The notes: generated by a model from the sequence alone, not told the origin. 64,000 nt of DNA from an uncultured Lachnospiraceae bacterium (GCA_910579805.1 CAJTWM010000013.1:34630-98629), one strand, 5' to 3'; shown: positions 45,484-53,883, counted from the first letter of the stretch. Program-made: numbers and translations.

Positions 45484-45901
45484 TTTTTTCTCCTTTCCTG
45501 CATATCGCATTTTTTCTGCGATACTGCGCCGATAAGTACCCAGCCTGATAACGTTTTTCTTTCAGACTTTTCTCATCTATACTATCAAAACGCCTCGTCT
45601 GGAGGCGCCGCAATGATTGTTATTTTTTTATCATTGCAATTGGTTTTATTTTATCATAGGGGCTGTACTTTTGCAATGCGTATTTCAAATTTATTCAGCA
45701 ATTTATTTCCCTGATCTTCACGATAAAATATGTAATTTAAGGCAAAATAAATGCAACCTAAAGTTATCCTAAAGATTGCATTCCTATGCGGATCGGCGAT
45801 GCTTTTTCTGAGGCTGCATTCCTCTCCCTTATACTGTCTTTCCTGCGGCCGTATTTCCAAACATGCCGCTGCGGCGTCAGTGCCATAAACGGCACTAACA
45901 C
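45484..45901. other. Gene-free stretch between thl and the split M23 gene
   Basis: Holds two hairpins (CGCCTC/GAGGCG at 45591-45607; CAATGAT/ATCATTG at 45611-45636) that may end transcription from the right, and one copy of a hairpin repeat at 45855-45899. The thl promoter should lie in 45490-45660, but I find no clear -35/-10 pair. A 127-codon frame here is a shadow. Confidence 0.5.
45855..45899. repeat. Hairpin repeat family 2, copy outside the serine-recombinase element
   Basis: Aligns with 50151-50194 over its whole ~44 bases (shared TTCCAA, ATGCCGC, GGCGTCAG, CGGCAC, AAC). Both fold into a GCCG...CGGC hairpin. Confidence 0.55.
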
Positions 45902-46428
45902 TTATGGCTGTGTGTCTTCCTCTTGCGTCGTTCTCTCCCGCGGCGGTTCTGTTTCTTCCTGATTTTCTTCCCTTGGCCTTTCCGGCGTTTGTATTTCCTG
46001 CGGCTGCTTTTCTTCCATCATATACTTCCGTTTCCATTCTTTCGTATCGCCTACTTTTTCTACTTCGGAACGGTTCTTATATAAAAATCTGGCAAGCTGA
46101 TAGCAGTCGATCCAAATCTCGTTCCCCGCCTCTCTGCGTTCTTCGTCAAAGATCAATTCGATCCCTACGTGAAGATGGGTCACTTTAATATTGTTTACAT
46201 TCTCCTTCGTACTGTATCCCGTATGCCCCATATAGCCGATCACGTCCCCCGCCGTCACCGTACTGCCTGTTTCCAGCCCTTCCGCATAAGGGTAATTCTG
46301 CCGCAGATGCGCATAGTAATAATAACGCTTCTTGTCAAAACTGCGGATACCGATCCGCCATCCTCCGTACTGATTCCAGCCGATGGCCTCCACCGTACCG
46401 GATTCAATAGCTATGATCGGCGTACCGA
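45902..46428 (-). pseudogene. M23 peptidase, C-terminal half separated by insertion
   Basis: Starting in the core repeat, the frame reads GTPIIAIESGTVEAIGWNQY, then YYYYAHLRQNYP, GDVIGYMGHTGYST and the zinc-binding THLHVGIE, ending in a Glu/Pro/Thr-rich tail. It lacks the first zinc motif and any start in frame before a stop at 46451-46453. The missing N-terminal half, including HLGHD, is at 50550-51173 on the other side of the element. Removing 4,144 bp joins them in frame (376 codons). As it stands it is probably not translated; a GTG at 46393 is the only weak option. Confidence 0.9.
46417..46428. repeat. Attachment-site core, left copy
   Basis: TCGGCGTACCGA, identical to 50561-50572. In the reading frame of the M23 gene it encodes the GTP of GQIGTPII. 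Confidence 0.85.
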
Positions 46429-46464
46429 ATTGCTTATAAAACCATACCCTTTAGCCGCTCCGCA

Positions 46465-48159
46465 TTATATTTCAAACCTGTTCATCATCTCTACCATGGA
46501 CTCTACCTGCGCTTTCTGCTCTTCACTGACGGCAGCCGTCTCTTCGGAGGTTGCCGAATTATTATCAACGGCGGCGGAAACCTGTATCGCATTCTCGTTC
46601 AGTTCCTGCATACGCAGTGTGTCTCTCTTAAGAATCTGCTCTATCTGTCCCATTTTTTCCGTGGCCGCTTTTGCATCGGTCATTACCTCGTTCATATTGG
46701 TTTCCGTTTCCTCTGCAATGGAAATACTCTTCTCCATTACCGAAACGGTAGTCTCAATCAGTTCCGTCGTTCTGCCGGCTGCCTTGGAAGATTCGTTTGC
46801 CAGCGTTTTTACCTGCTCCGCTACAACTGCAAAACCCTTTCCGGCCTCGCCCGCTCTTGCCGCTTCGATTGCCGCATTAAGCGCAAGAAGGTTCGTCTGA
46901 GAAGCAATATCCTCTATCGCTTCTATGATCGTACCGATCTGCTCCGAGCATCTGCCGATCTCCTGAATCGAATCTTTTAACTCCTGCAGTTTCTCATTGC
47001 CCTTTGCCAACGTCACGCCTGCTGCCGAAGCCATTCTCGCCGACTCTTCCGCCTCATGGGCATTCGTTTCCATGCTCTTCGTCATGGCGGCAAAGGTAGT
47101 CATCAGTTCCGACACCTGAGAAGCCTGCACCGTACAGTTTTCAGCCAGATCCAGTGCGGCGCATGCCAACTGCTCTGAACCGCTGTCAATCTGCCCCGAA
47201 ACATTGCGGATCGTTTTAAGCGTATCCCGCATCTTCTCCCCAATCTGCAGGAAAGATTCTTTGATCGTTACAAATTCACCCACATATTCCTGCTGAATCT
47301 CGATCTGATAGTTTCCGTTCCCCATCTTTTCCAATATCTGCGTAATCTCTTTGATCATACTAAGCAGGTTCTTCTTCATAAAACCGATCGCAGCGACCAT
47401 CTTTCCGACTTCGCTTTCATCCGCCTCCATGTCCAGTTCCACATGGAATTCACCGCCCGCAAGTACCGCCATCTGATCCGATACCTTTTGGATCGGCTCT
47501 AACAGTTCCTTCTCCGAAAACTTTATCGTTTTAATAAACTCTATCACAACATACAGGAAAGATATTGCAAACAACACTTCTAAAATATATTGCAAGATCT
47601 GGACTCCTGCCTGTCTGTTGCCTTTCCTGTCCAAAATGGCCCGAATCGTCTCATCAGTCTGCTGATTGATCTGATCCACTGATTCTCCATACTCTGCGCT
47701 AAATACACATGCCTGTGCAGCCTCCAGATCGCCTGCCTGCACATACGCAATCGCTTCCTGCTCCAACGGGACAAGCTGTTCTGACATCGCGGCAATTTGA
47801 TTCAGGCTCGTCCATTCTTCTTCTTTAAGATCGCATTTCTGTAAAGTCTCAATTGCCTTTTCCCTGTTTTTATCCTCATTCAATTCCTTCATATAACCGT
47901 CATAATATCTTGCTTCTCCGGTAACGGCAAAAGACTGTATACCATAGGTCAGCGTCTTGGACGCAGTCCGATACTGATTCAATGCTACGGTCGTATTGAC
48001 CTGCGCGCTATGTATCTTTGACATGGCCATATTAAAAAAGAAAAATCCAAGCAAAAGCACGGCTCCTATCGCCACCGACAGCAGCGCCTGCCGTACCAGT
48101 CTTTTTAACTGTGCAGCCTGACTCCTTTTTCCAGAATATCCTGTTCCTTTTTTCTCCAT
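46465..48159 (-). CDS. Methyl-accepting chemotaxis protein
   Basis: 564 residues. N-terminal membrane segment (about 22-48), an extracytoplasmic four-helix sensor (about 50-180), a second membrane segment (about 188-212), a HAMP-like linker and a long signalling coiled coil. The hairpin tip IASQTNLLALNAAIEAARAGEAGKGFAVVAEQVKTLA carries the conserved CheA/CheW contact region (only pieces quoted: NLLALNAAIEAARAGE). It lies inside the serine-recombinase element, its stop only 36 bases from the left attachment core. Ligand unknown. No other chemotaxis gene is in the window. Confidence 0.93.
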   Translation of the reverse strand: MEKKGTGYSGKRSQAAQLKRLVRQALLSVAIGAVLLLGFFFFNMAMSKIHSAQVNTTVALNQYRTASKTLTYGIQSFAVTGEARYYDGYMKELNEDKNREKAIETLQKCDLKEEEWTSLNQIAAMSEQLVPLEQEAIAYVQAGDLEAAQACVFSAEYGESVDQINQQTDETIRAILDRKGNRQAGVQILQYILEVLFAISFLYVVIEFIKTIKFSEKELLEPIQKVSDQMAVLAGGEFHVELDMEADESEVGKMVAAIGFMKKNLLSMIKEITQILEKMGNGNYQIEIQQEYVGEFVTIKESFLQIGEKMRDTLKTIRNVSGQIDSGSEQLACAALDLAENCTVQASQVSELMTTFAAMTKSMETNAHEAEESARMASAAGVTLAKGNEKLQELKDSIQEIGRCSEQIGTIIEAIEDIASQTNLLALNAAIEAARAGEAGKGFAVVAEQVKTLANESSKAAGRTTELIETTVSVMEKSISIAEETETNMNEVMTDAKAATEKMGQIEQILKRDTLRMQELNENAIQVSAAVDNNSATSEETAAVSEEQKAQVESMVEMMNRFEI

Positions 48160-48372
48160 AAGCTCTCTCCTTGATTTTAAAAAGACTGAAATACCTGCAC
48201 TTCATCCTTTCGATCCATATAACACAATTGTCGCTATTAAAAGTATAACTTAATCAATTCCTATTTTCAATAACTTATTTGCTTTTCACATATATTTCGC
48301 TTTATTTCGCTTTTCATTGTACATTTTATACAAAATCCAAGAATAAAAATAGGAAGACTGCCCTTCCCATTC

Positions 48373-50100
48373 TTATTGCCCGCTGTCCTGACCGGAACAT
48401 TCGAAAAAGCGGCTGATATCCGCCTTAAAATAAATATCAATTTGGTGATCTGCCGCTACTATTTTTTCAATAAGGATCGACAATAGTTTCTTCCTGATAT
48501 TTAACGGCGCCTCCTCAAATACTTCCCGCCAGACAGGCGCCGTTTCGTTTGTTTTTACATATCCATCCGCAGCAAGCCGCTTCGTTTGTACAGCCTTTTC
48601 CAATGTTTCCTCTTTTTTCCTGATTTCCTCCGCTTTTTCTTCCGCCCTTTTCAAACATTCATTAATATATTTAGGGTCAAAATCACTTTCTCCGATAACG
48701 GCCTTGTATATTTCCTGTTGAAATTTTTCAATATGCCCCTGCACTCTTTCATATTCCTTTTTTAATGCGGTAAGTTCTTTCAGCTCCATTGCAGATTCCT
48801 CTAACAGTACTTTTTGGCTGTGAACAAGTTGCTGGGAACAATCGATCTGCCCCATCCGGTCCAAAACATGATTCACTTCTTCCAAAACCGCTCTTTCCAG
48901 CCTGAACCGGCTAATATAAGATTTCGCCGGACAAAGTCTTTTGTCCCGCCCTCTTGCATTGCATTTATAAAATTCCGTATATTTCCTTGCTGTCGAATCG
49001 TCGGCCTTATGTATTTTTTTCGAAGATACGGCCGACGATATTTTACCGTGACAGCAGCCGCACTCCAACAGCCCGACTAATAGCAAAGAACTTTTCCATG
49101 TCCGGTCGCCGGCGGGCCTCAGATGATCCGTATACTTTTTATACCTCCTTTCAAGGATCTCCTGCGCCATCTGCCAACGTTCTTCACTGACTATAGCATA
49201 ATCGGGATTGGCTTCCTCCGCTAAGACCCATTGTCCGGACGGAACCGGCCTCTGCCTTCTTTTTACGTCTAAAAACGTTTCTTTTGTGACTTCCTCACCA
49301 TTGGTTTTTTCCACTTCTCTCATTCTGGTTTTCCCGTATGACATATAGCCTTTGTATAACGGATTTTTCAGCATATTCCGTATGGTTGAGGTATTCCACT
49401 TATTTCCTTTTCTTGTCTTCAGCCGTCTGTCTTCGTTGAGATAAACGGCTATTCCATTTAAACTCATATTTTCGTCTATCAGCTTTGCATAAATATCTTG
49501 TACCACCCCGCTTTCAAAAGGATCCTTTATCAGTTCATTTATCATGCGGTTTTTCCTGTCCCATTTTCCTGTGGGCGCCAACCGATATCCATAGGCGACG
49601 ATGCCTCCTGTAAATTTTCCCTTTTTGGTAGCGTAATTTCTGCCGCTGTCCACTCTCGCTGCTGTCTTCTTGCTTTCCGTATTGGCTCCCCAGAACCTTA
49701 TGATATTCATTAGATTATCCGACGAATTTTCAAAAGTCTGCTGTCCCTCGCAAACGCTCCATGCCTCTACGCCGCATTCCACGATCCTCTTCAAGAGGAA
49801 CGGCGTTTCATTATCTTTCCTGCCGATACGGTCGAACATAAAAACAAGAAGAACATCTATTTTCTTATCTCCGACGTCTTTAATAACTTCCTGCAGGACT
49901 TTCCGGTCATTAAGCCCTTTATGATAACCGGATACCCCCGGTTCAATGTACTCCTTGGCCAATTCCCATTCCGGCATTTTTTTGATGTATTCCATACAGG
50001 CATTTCTCTGCATCGGAATATCGTCCTCCACATTCACCTGCTTTTGGGTGCTTACCCTATATAGACACCCTACCCTTTTTGCAGCCGCTTTGTTTTCCAT
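48373..50100 (-). CDS. Large serine recombinase
   Basis: 575 residues. Resolvase domain with nucleophile Ser in CLYRVSTQKQ and Arg cluster FDRIGRKDNETPFLL; recombinase domain with GIVAYGYRL and TSTIRNMLKNPLYKGYM; zinc ribbon ECGCCHGKI...YKCNARGRDKRLCP; and a C-terminal coiled coil (about 425-500). This is the normal domain order for phage and Tn4451-like integrases, which act between attP and attB without hairpins. ATG at 50100 has GGAG six bases upstream. It should mobilise the element bounded by 46417 and 50572. Confidence 0.95.
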   Translation of the reverse strand: MENKAAAKRVGCLYRVSTQKQVNVEDDIPMQRNACMEYIKKMPEWELAKEYIEPGVSGYHKGLNDRKVLQEVIKDVGDKKIDVLLVFMFDRIGRKDNETPFLLKRIVECGVEAWSVCEGQQTFENSSDNLMNIIRFWGANTESKKTAARVDSGRNYATKKGKFTGGIVAYGYRLAPTGKWDRKNRMINELIKDPFESGVVQDIYAKLIDENMSLNGIAVYLNEDRRLKTRKGNKWNTSTIRNMLKNPLYKGYMSYGKTRMREVEKTNGEEVTKETFLDVKRRQRPVPSGQWVLAEEANPDYAIVSEERWQMAQEILERRYKKYTDHLRPAGDRTWKSSLLLVGLLECGCCHGKISSAVSSKKIHKADDSTARKYTEFYKCNARGRDKRLCPAKSYISRFRLERAVLEEVNHVLDRMGQIDCSQQLVHSQKVLLEESAMELKELTALKKEYERVQGHIEKFQQEIYKAVIGESDFDPKYINECLKRAEEKAEEIRKKEETLEKAVQTKRLAADGYVKTNETAPVWREVFEEAPLNIRKKLLSILIEKIVAADHQIDIYFKADISRFFECSGQDSGQ

Positions 50101-50150
50101 TTTTTACTCCATTTTCCAAACACGCTCCAGTTTAACGATTTCTTTCATGT

Positions 50151-50194
50151 TTCCAATATGCCGCCTATGGCGTCAGCCCATAGACGGCACAAAC
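50151..50194. repeat. Hairpin repeat family 2, copy inside the element
   Basis: Partner of 45855-45899. It forms GCCGCCTATGG / CCCATAGACGGC with one bulge, between the recombinase and the TnpW-like gene. Confidence 0.55.
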
Positions 50195-50285
50195 GACCAA
50201 AGACGAACGTCTGCCCCAAGCGAATAAGCTCATCCGGCATTCTTCGTACTGCTTTAACAGTTTATGCAGCTTAGAAATTTCCTTC

Positions 50286-50465
50286 CTATCCGGATCCCAA
50301 ACTCCTTATATACGTTTCCGTCAAAATCTTTTGTACTTCCTCCATCGCATAATTGTCGCTTCTCGTTTCCGGAAAATGCAGCCTGACCGTATAATATTGG
50401 GTGTCGCCGCTTTCTTTTCTCAGTACATTGTTTTTATCCTTAATATAGTTACCTGTTTTTTCCAT
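50286..50465 (-). CDS. Small TnpW-like protein of the element
   Basis: 59 residues, start MEKTGNYIKDKNNVLRKE. The middle reads QYYTVRLHFPETRSDNYAMEE, which resembles small transposon-encoded TnpW-family proteins (a strand ending in HFSET followed by a helix); this is a recollection of the family, not a search. No good ribosome site is seen before the ATG, and the frame stays open ~16 codons upstream, so it may be truncated. It lies between the recombinase and the right attachment core. Confidence 0.45.
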   Translation of the reverse strand: MEKTGNYIKDKNNVLRKESGDTQYYTVRLHFPETRSDNYAMEEVQKILTETYIRSLGSG

Positions 50466-50549
50466 AGCGCCTGAAATTGTTTTTTGTACATTCTTATGCG
50501 CTGTTTTATGACACTATGAATCCTCTTTATCTCCTAAAGTATGTTAGTT

Positions 50550-51173
50550 TTATATGCTATTCGGCGTACCGATCTGTCCCATCATATCGTGTCCCAGATG
50601 CAGTCTCTTATATCCATAACTTCTGGAACTCCCAAAGTCATCGTAATCATTATATTCAAATCCCTTAGCGATAGGGGAAAACGCTTTTAATCCGTATCGT
50701 TCTTCCCACACCATTTCTCCATTTTCGTTCTGGGTCTGTATTTTATATTCACCTACATAGGCAGAAAGCACTGCCGAATATGCCTCATAATAATACTCAT
50801 AATGCTTTAATTCTTTTCCTTCTTCCGCAATCGTAGTTTCGCTTTCTCTTACCTTGTCTACGATCTTATTCATTTCTTTTTCCATGCTGCCTTTAAAATT
50901 CCCGCCTGTTTTCGCAGCAATATATGCAAGCAGCTCGATCCAGTCAATATGCTTTTCTTCTTTGTAGGTCGCAATGTCTATTTCATACGCCTTACATAAG
51001 GTTTCGTACGGAATATTGAAATCCACCCACTTAATGGTTTCCCCTTCTCCCAATGTTTCCACTGTCGACGATTTTCTTTGATGCAGAAAAAAAAGAAAGC
51101 ACACTCCACATATCAGTATTAGAAATATGGGAATGAGCTTTGCCGCTTTTTTATATCCTGTCTGTAATTTCAC
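50550..51173 (-). pseudogene. M23 peptidase, N-terminal half separated by insertion
   Basis: 207 codons. One membrane anchor (about 10-30), an extracytoplasmic helical domain (about 45-165) and the beginning of the M23 domain: FSPIAKGFEYNDYDD and HLGHDMMGQIGTP, which contains the first zinc pair (HxxxD). It then runs into element sequence (NSI, stop). GTG at 51173 has GAGGGG upstream. The continuation is at 46416 downwards. The truncated protein could still be made, but lacks the HxH motif and so cannot be an active peptidase. Confidence 0.9.
50561..50572. repeat. Attachment-site core, right copy
   Basis: TCGGCGTACCGA, the direct repeat partner of 46417-46428. Flanking bases beyond the 12 differ between copies, as expected for attL and attR. 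Confidence 0.85.
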
Positions 51174-51293
51174 AAAAGCCCCCCTCGCTTAACATTCTGT
51201 TCCTTTATTTGAACAATCTGTGCATTTTCTGCAAAATATATGCGCTGTTTTTAGTTGTTACTCCTATTATATTAAAAACAGCCTCCGGATATG

Positions 51294-51318
51294 ACGACCG
51301 GCAGGGGGCGCCGGTCGT
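51294..51318 (-). terminator. Hairpin after hpf
   Basis: A 9-bp perfect stem (ACGACCGGC / GCCGGTCGT), extendable through GGATAT/ATATCC, 39 bases after the hpf stop. The T-run (GTTTTTAA) starts about 18 bases later, so efficiency is uncertain. Confidence 0.55.
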
Positions 51319-51356
51319 TCCTTTATATCCGATATTTCGTCATTTTATATCCCTGC

Positions 51357-51884
51357 TTACGCTTCGGGTTCGATCAGCCCGTAAGTGTTGCCCTTTCTCT
51401 TATATACTACGTTTACCTCATCCGTTTCCGCATTGCAGAATACAAAAAAGTTATGTCCTAAAAGCTCCATCTGGATGCAGGCATCCTCCGGGTACATCGG
51501 TTTGATATCAAACTTCTTGCTGCGGACGATCTTGATTTCCTCCTCGTCCATATAGTCTTTCTCAATAAAATCCTGACGGAAGAAAGCTGCCGCCTGCTTC
51601 TTGTCCACTAATTTATTCTTGTACTTTTTAAGCTGTCTTTCTATGATCTCTTCCACCAGATCGATGGATACATACATATCGTTGCTTACCTGCTCCGAGC
51701 GGATGATATTTCCTTTCACGGGAATGGTAACCTCGATCTTTTGACGCTCCTTTTCAACGCTCATAGTAACGTGAACTTCCGTATCGGAGGTGAAATATTT
51801 TTCAAGTTTGCCTATCTTGTCTTCAACCGCTGCCCTTAATCCTTCTGTCACTTCGATGTTTCTTCCGCTAATAATAAATTTCAT
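51357..51884 (-). CDS. hpf: Ribosome hibernation promoting factor, long form
   Basis: 175 residues. The N-terminal S30AE domain (about 1-100, FIISGRNIEVTEGLRAAVEDKI) binds the ribosome decoding region, and the C-terminal domain (about 120-175, MYPEDACIQMELLGHNFFVF) drives 100S dimer formation. Long form is usual in Firmicutes. ATG at 51884 has AAGGGA nine bases upstream. A TTGTAC-18-TATAAT promoter lies at 51920-51949. Confidence 0.96.
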   Translation of the reverse strand: MKFIISGRNIEVTEGLRAAVEDKIGKLEKYFTSDTEVHVTMSVEKERQKIEVTIPVKGNIIRSEQVSNDMYVSIDLVEEIIERQLKKYKNKLVDKKQAAAFFRQDFIEKDYMDEEEIKIVRSKKFDIKPMYPEDACIQMELLGHNFFVFCNAETDEVNVVYKRKGNTYGLIEPEA

Positions 51885-51919
51885 GCTGATCATCCCTTCC
51901 GATTAATTATTGTACAAAC

Positions 51920-51949
51920 ATTATAACACAATCGTTACTTTCTGTACAA
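51920..51949 (-). promoter_or_regulatory. hpf promoter
   Basis: Minus strand TTGTAC (51949-51944), 18-bp spacer, perfect TATAAT (51925-51920), 35 bases before the hpf ATG. Confidence 0.7.
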
Positions 51950-52099
51950 TCATTTGTCAAAATTTAACTTTATTTTAAGACATATAAGAATCCTTATATT
52001 CCCTGTTTTTTTGACTTTATTTTACAAATTTATTACAACTTCACAAAACCTTTGTTCTGATTTTCTACCAAAACTTCTTATTTTTTTATGATACCCCTC

Positions 52100-52170
52100 T
52101 GTGGATAATGTGTATAACTTAGTGTATAACTAAGAAACGCCACATTTTCCACACTTTGTTATGTGGATAA
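52100..52170. promoter_or_regulatory. Cluster of DnaA-box-like sites
   Basis: TGTGGATAA (a perfect reverse DnaA box) at 52100-52108 and 52162-52170; one-mismatch TGTGTATAA at 52109-52117 and TTTTCCACA at 52145-52153; two-mismatch AGTGTATAA at 52121-52129. An AT-rich stretch (51940-52090) adjoins. It sits in the 516-bp gap between hpf and the NlpC/P60 gene, where no gene is visible. Could titrate DnaA or tie a neighbour to the cell cycle; no dnaA or dnaN is nearby. Confidence 0.5.
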
Positions 52171-52313
52171 CTTCATCGCGGATTTTTCTCTGATTTCAAG
52201 CCTTTTTGCAGATTTACGATATGTTTTGTGTATCTCGCACAAGTTTGGATCTGTCAATAGCTAAGTATAAAGAGAATTTCTTAGCCTGTGCTGCCCCGCA
52301 AACTTGAAATGCA

Positions 52314-52360
52314 CAAAAAAAGTTGTTTCCACCTTTCTTTACATCCGGTGGAAACAACTT
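52314..52360 (-). terminator. Strong terminator of the NlpC/P60 gene
   Basis: A perfect 14-bp stem (AAGTTGTTTCCACC / GGTGGAAACAACTT) followed on the minus strand by TTTTTTTG, 40 bases past the stop. Confidence 0.92.
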
Positions 52361-52400
52361 CATAGATGCTTCACATACGAAAAACCGCATATGTAATTTT

Positions 52401-53639
52401 TTAGAAGATTCTCCTTACAGAGAGTACCTGACGGTAATCTGCTCTGGAAATCTTAATACCAGTCTTAGCTGTGGATGCATGTACAATCTGTCCGTCTCCG
52501 ATATAGATTCCTACATGTCCTGAATAACAGATAATATCGCCCGGCTGTGCTGCTGAAAGACCGCCATCTACGCTTGAACCTGAACTTCTCAACGATGAAG
52601 ATGAGTGTGGCAGGCTGACGCCGTAGTTCGCATATACGCTCATAACAAAACCGGAACAGTCCGTACCGTTCGTTAAACTGCTGCCGCCGTATACATACGG
52701 ATTACCTACGAACTGGCATGCATACGCTGCAAGCGCATTACCCGTTTCACTTCCGCCGGAGATCGTTACAGCGGGCGCTTCGGATGCCGTACTGTTCTGC
52801 TCCGCACTTTCCGCCGCTCTTCTTGCTTCCGCTTCTGCAGCCGCTTTTCTCGCTTTTTCACGCTCCGCCTCTTCTTTTGCCAAACGTGCTTCTTCTTCCG
52901 CCTTGGATTCTGCTTTGACAAATTCGGTACTCAGATTAACATAATCGGTAGAAACATATCCATCACCTTCCTCTATGTTTACCTTTGCCCATCCGTCCAG
53001 CTCTTCCATAACGATCAGATCATCGTCGATCGGAACCATACCCAAAACGGGCGACTCGGTGGTCGGTTCCATTCTTACATACAAGGTAGTAGTGGTTACG
53101 GTTGCGATCCTTGTTCCAACCTGCTTCGCAAGCTCTACCGCATCTTCACCCGTTACGCAAAATTCTGCTTTTACATATCCGGTCACGCTGCCGGAATTGA
53201 TCTCGTACCATCCGTCCTTCTCGGAAAGGAAAGTACCTACCGATTTATCGTAAAGTTTTCCTACAATCTCGCCTTCTTCGCTGGGAATGCTCCTTACATT
53301 CACATAATTCGTTACCTGTGCAATCACGAGGCTTTTAAATCCTTCCTCCTCTTCTTTTGCAGCCTGCTCTGCCGTCAATTCTTCCGGTTCGTTTATAACC
53401 ATATCCGATACTTTCTGTGTCTCTTCGATTGTCTGCGTATCCGTTCCTTTATCTTCGCTTGTGCCCGTATTATCTTTTATCGTTTGTACAGTAGTTGTAT
53501 TATTTGCTAATGTCAATGTTACACCGGCCGAAGGAAGAACGTCTGATAATCCTCCCGCATATGCCGTCATATTCATTCCTGAAAAAGTGATCACTGCCGC
53601 CAATCCGCATGCTGCCGCTTTCAGTTTCTGTTGTCTCAT
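52401..53639 (-). CDS. NlpC/P60 peptidoglycan endopeptidase with SH3 domains
   Basis: 412 residues. Signal peptide 1-29 (ends MTAYAGG); two bacterial SH3 domains (about 92-160 and 168-235: VNVRSIPSEEGEIVGKLY, LYVRMEPTTESPVLG); an Ala/Glu-rich coiled coil (about 240-290); and the NlpC/P60 domain with Cys in TDCSGFVMSVYANYG, His in GHVGIYIGDG and a last polar residue in VHAS. It cleaves peptide crosslinks in the wall during growth or separation. GGAGG lies five bases before ATG 53639. Its promoter carries a WalR-type box, fitting control by WalKR. Confidence 0.95.
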   Translation of the reverse strand: MRQQKLKAAACGLAAVITFSGMNMTAYAGGLSDVLPSAGVTLTLANNTTTVQTIKDNTGTSEDKGTDTQTIEETQKVSDMVINEPEELTAEQAAKEEEEGFKSLVIAQVTNYVNVRSIPSEEGEIVGKLYDKSVGTFLSEKDGWYEINSGSVTGYVKAEFCVTGEDAVELAKQVGTRIATVTTTTLYVRMEPTTESPVLGMVPIDDDLIVMEELDGWAKVNIEEGDGYVSTDYVNLSTEFVKAESKAEEEARLAKEEAEREKARKAAAEAEARRAAESAEQNSTASEAPAVTISGGSETGNALAAYACQFVGNPYVYGGSSLTNGTDCSGFVMSVYANYGVSLPHSSSSLRSSGSSVDGGLSAAQPGDIICYSGHVGIYIGDGQIVHASTAKTGIKISRADYRQVLSVRRIF

Positions 53640-53721
53640 TTTAGCCTCCGTTTACTTATCCTTTTCATGTACGCTGCGAATCAAAATCCCTTTGATCCAA
53701 TCGCCTTTTAGGCTCTCATTT

Positions 53722-53738
53722 GTTACAAAATTGTTACA
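53722..53738 (-). promoter_or_regulatory. WalR-type binding site
   Basis: Minus strand TGTAAC-AATTT-TGTAAC, an exact match to the WalR/YycF direct-repeat pattern (TGTWAH, 5 bases, TGTWAH). It lies just past the predicted transcription start of the NlpC/P60 gene, a position more typical of repression than activation. Confidence 0.65.
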
Positions 53739-53747
53739 ACTGTAATA

Positions 53748-53776
53748 AATATAGCATCATTATTTCGTTTTGTCAA
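53748..53776 (-). promoter_or_regulatory. Promoter of the NlpC/P60 gene
   Basis: Minus strand TTGACA (53776-53771), 17-bp spacer, TATATT (53753-53748): near consensus. The leader to the ATG is about 100 bases. Confidence 0.85.
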
Positions 53777-53857
53777 CACATAGTGTAAATTGACATATAT
53801 TTCCGAAACAAGAAAACATCCCGTATTTTCAGCGAATACGGTACGACGCCCACAATC

Positions 53858-53883
53858 AAAAAGAGAAACCGGCCATCGGTTCC
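53858..53883 (-). terminator. Terminator after trxB
   Basis: GGAACCG / CGGTTTC (one G-T pair) with a short loop and TCTTTTTG on the minus strand, 12 bases after the stop. A second hairpin (CCGTATT/AATACGG, 53821-53841) follows. Confidence 0.7.

Larger units (their letters stand above)
46417..50572. mobile_element. Serine-recombinase element with MCP cargo, inserted in an M23 gene
   Basis: Bounded by identical 12-bp direct repeats (TCGGCGTACCGA on the plus strand) at 46417-46428 and 50561-50572, 4,144 bp apart. Inside are a methyl-accepting chemotaxis protein, a large serine recombinase and a TnpW-like small gene, all minus strand. The flanks are the two halves of one M23 peptidase gene. Excision at the repeat leaves one copy and an intact frame: 613 + 515 = 1,128 bases. 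Confidence 0.9.

Noticed and set aside
45654..46037. 127-codon minus-strand frame after the M23 C-terminal half
   Set aside because: It overlaps the M23 tail in another frame, has no ribosome site, low-complexity composition and runs through the hairpin repeat.
45902..46464. Simple 5' deletion of the M23 gene next to the MCP gene
   Set aside because: The missing 5' half is intact at 50550-51173, and joining at the 12-bp repeat restores the frame, so insertion explains the data better.
52100..52170. Chromosomal origin of replication
   Set aside because: DnaA-box-like sites alone are not enough; dnaA, dnaN, rpmH and rnpA are absent. Kept only as a site cluster.
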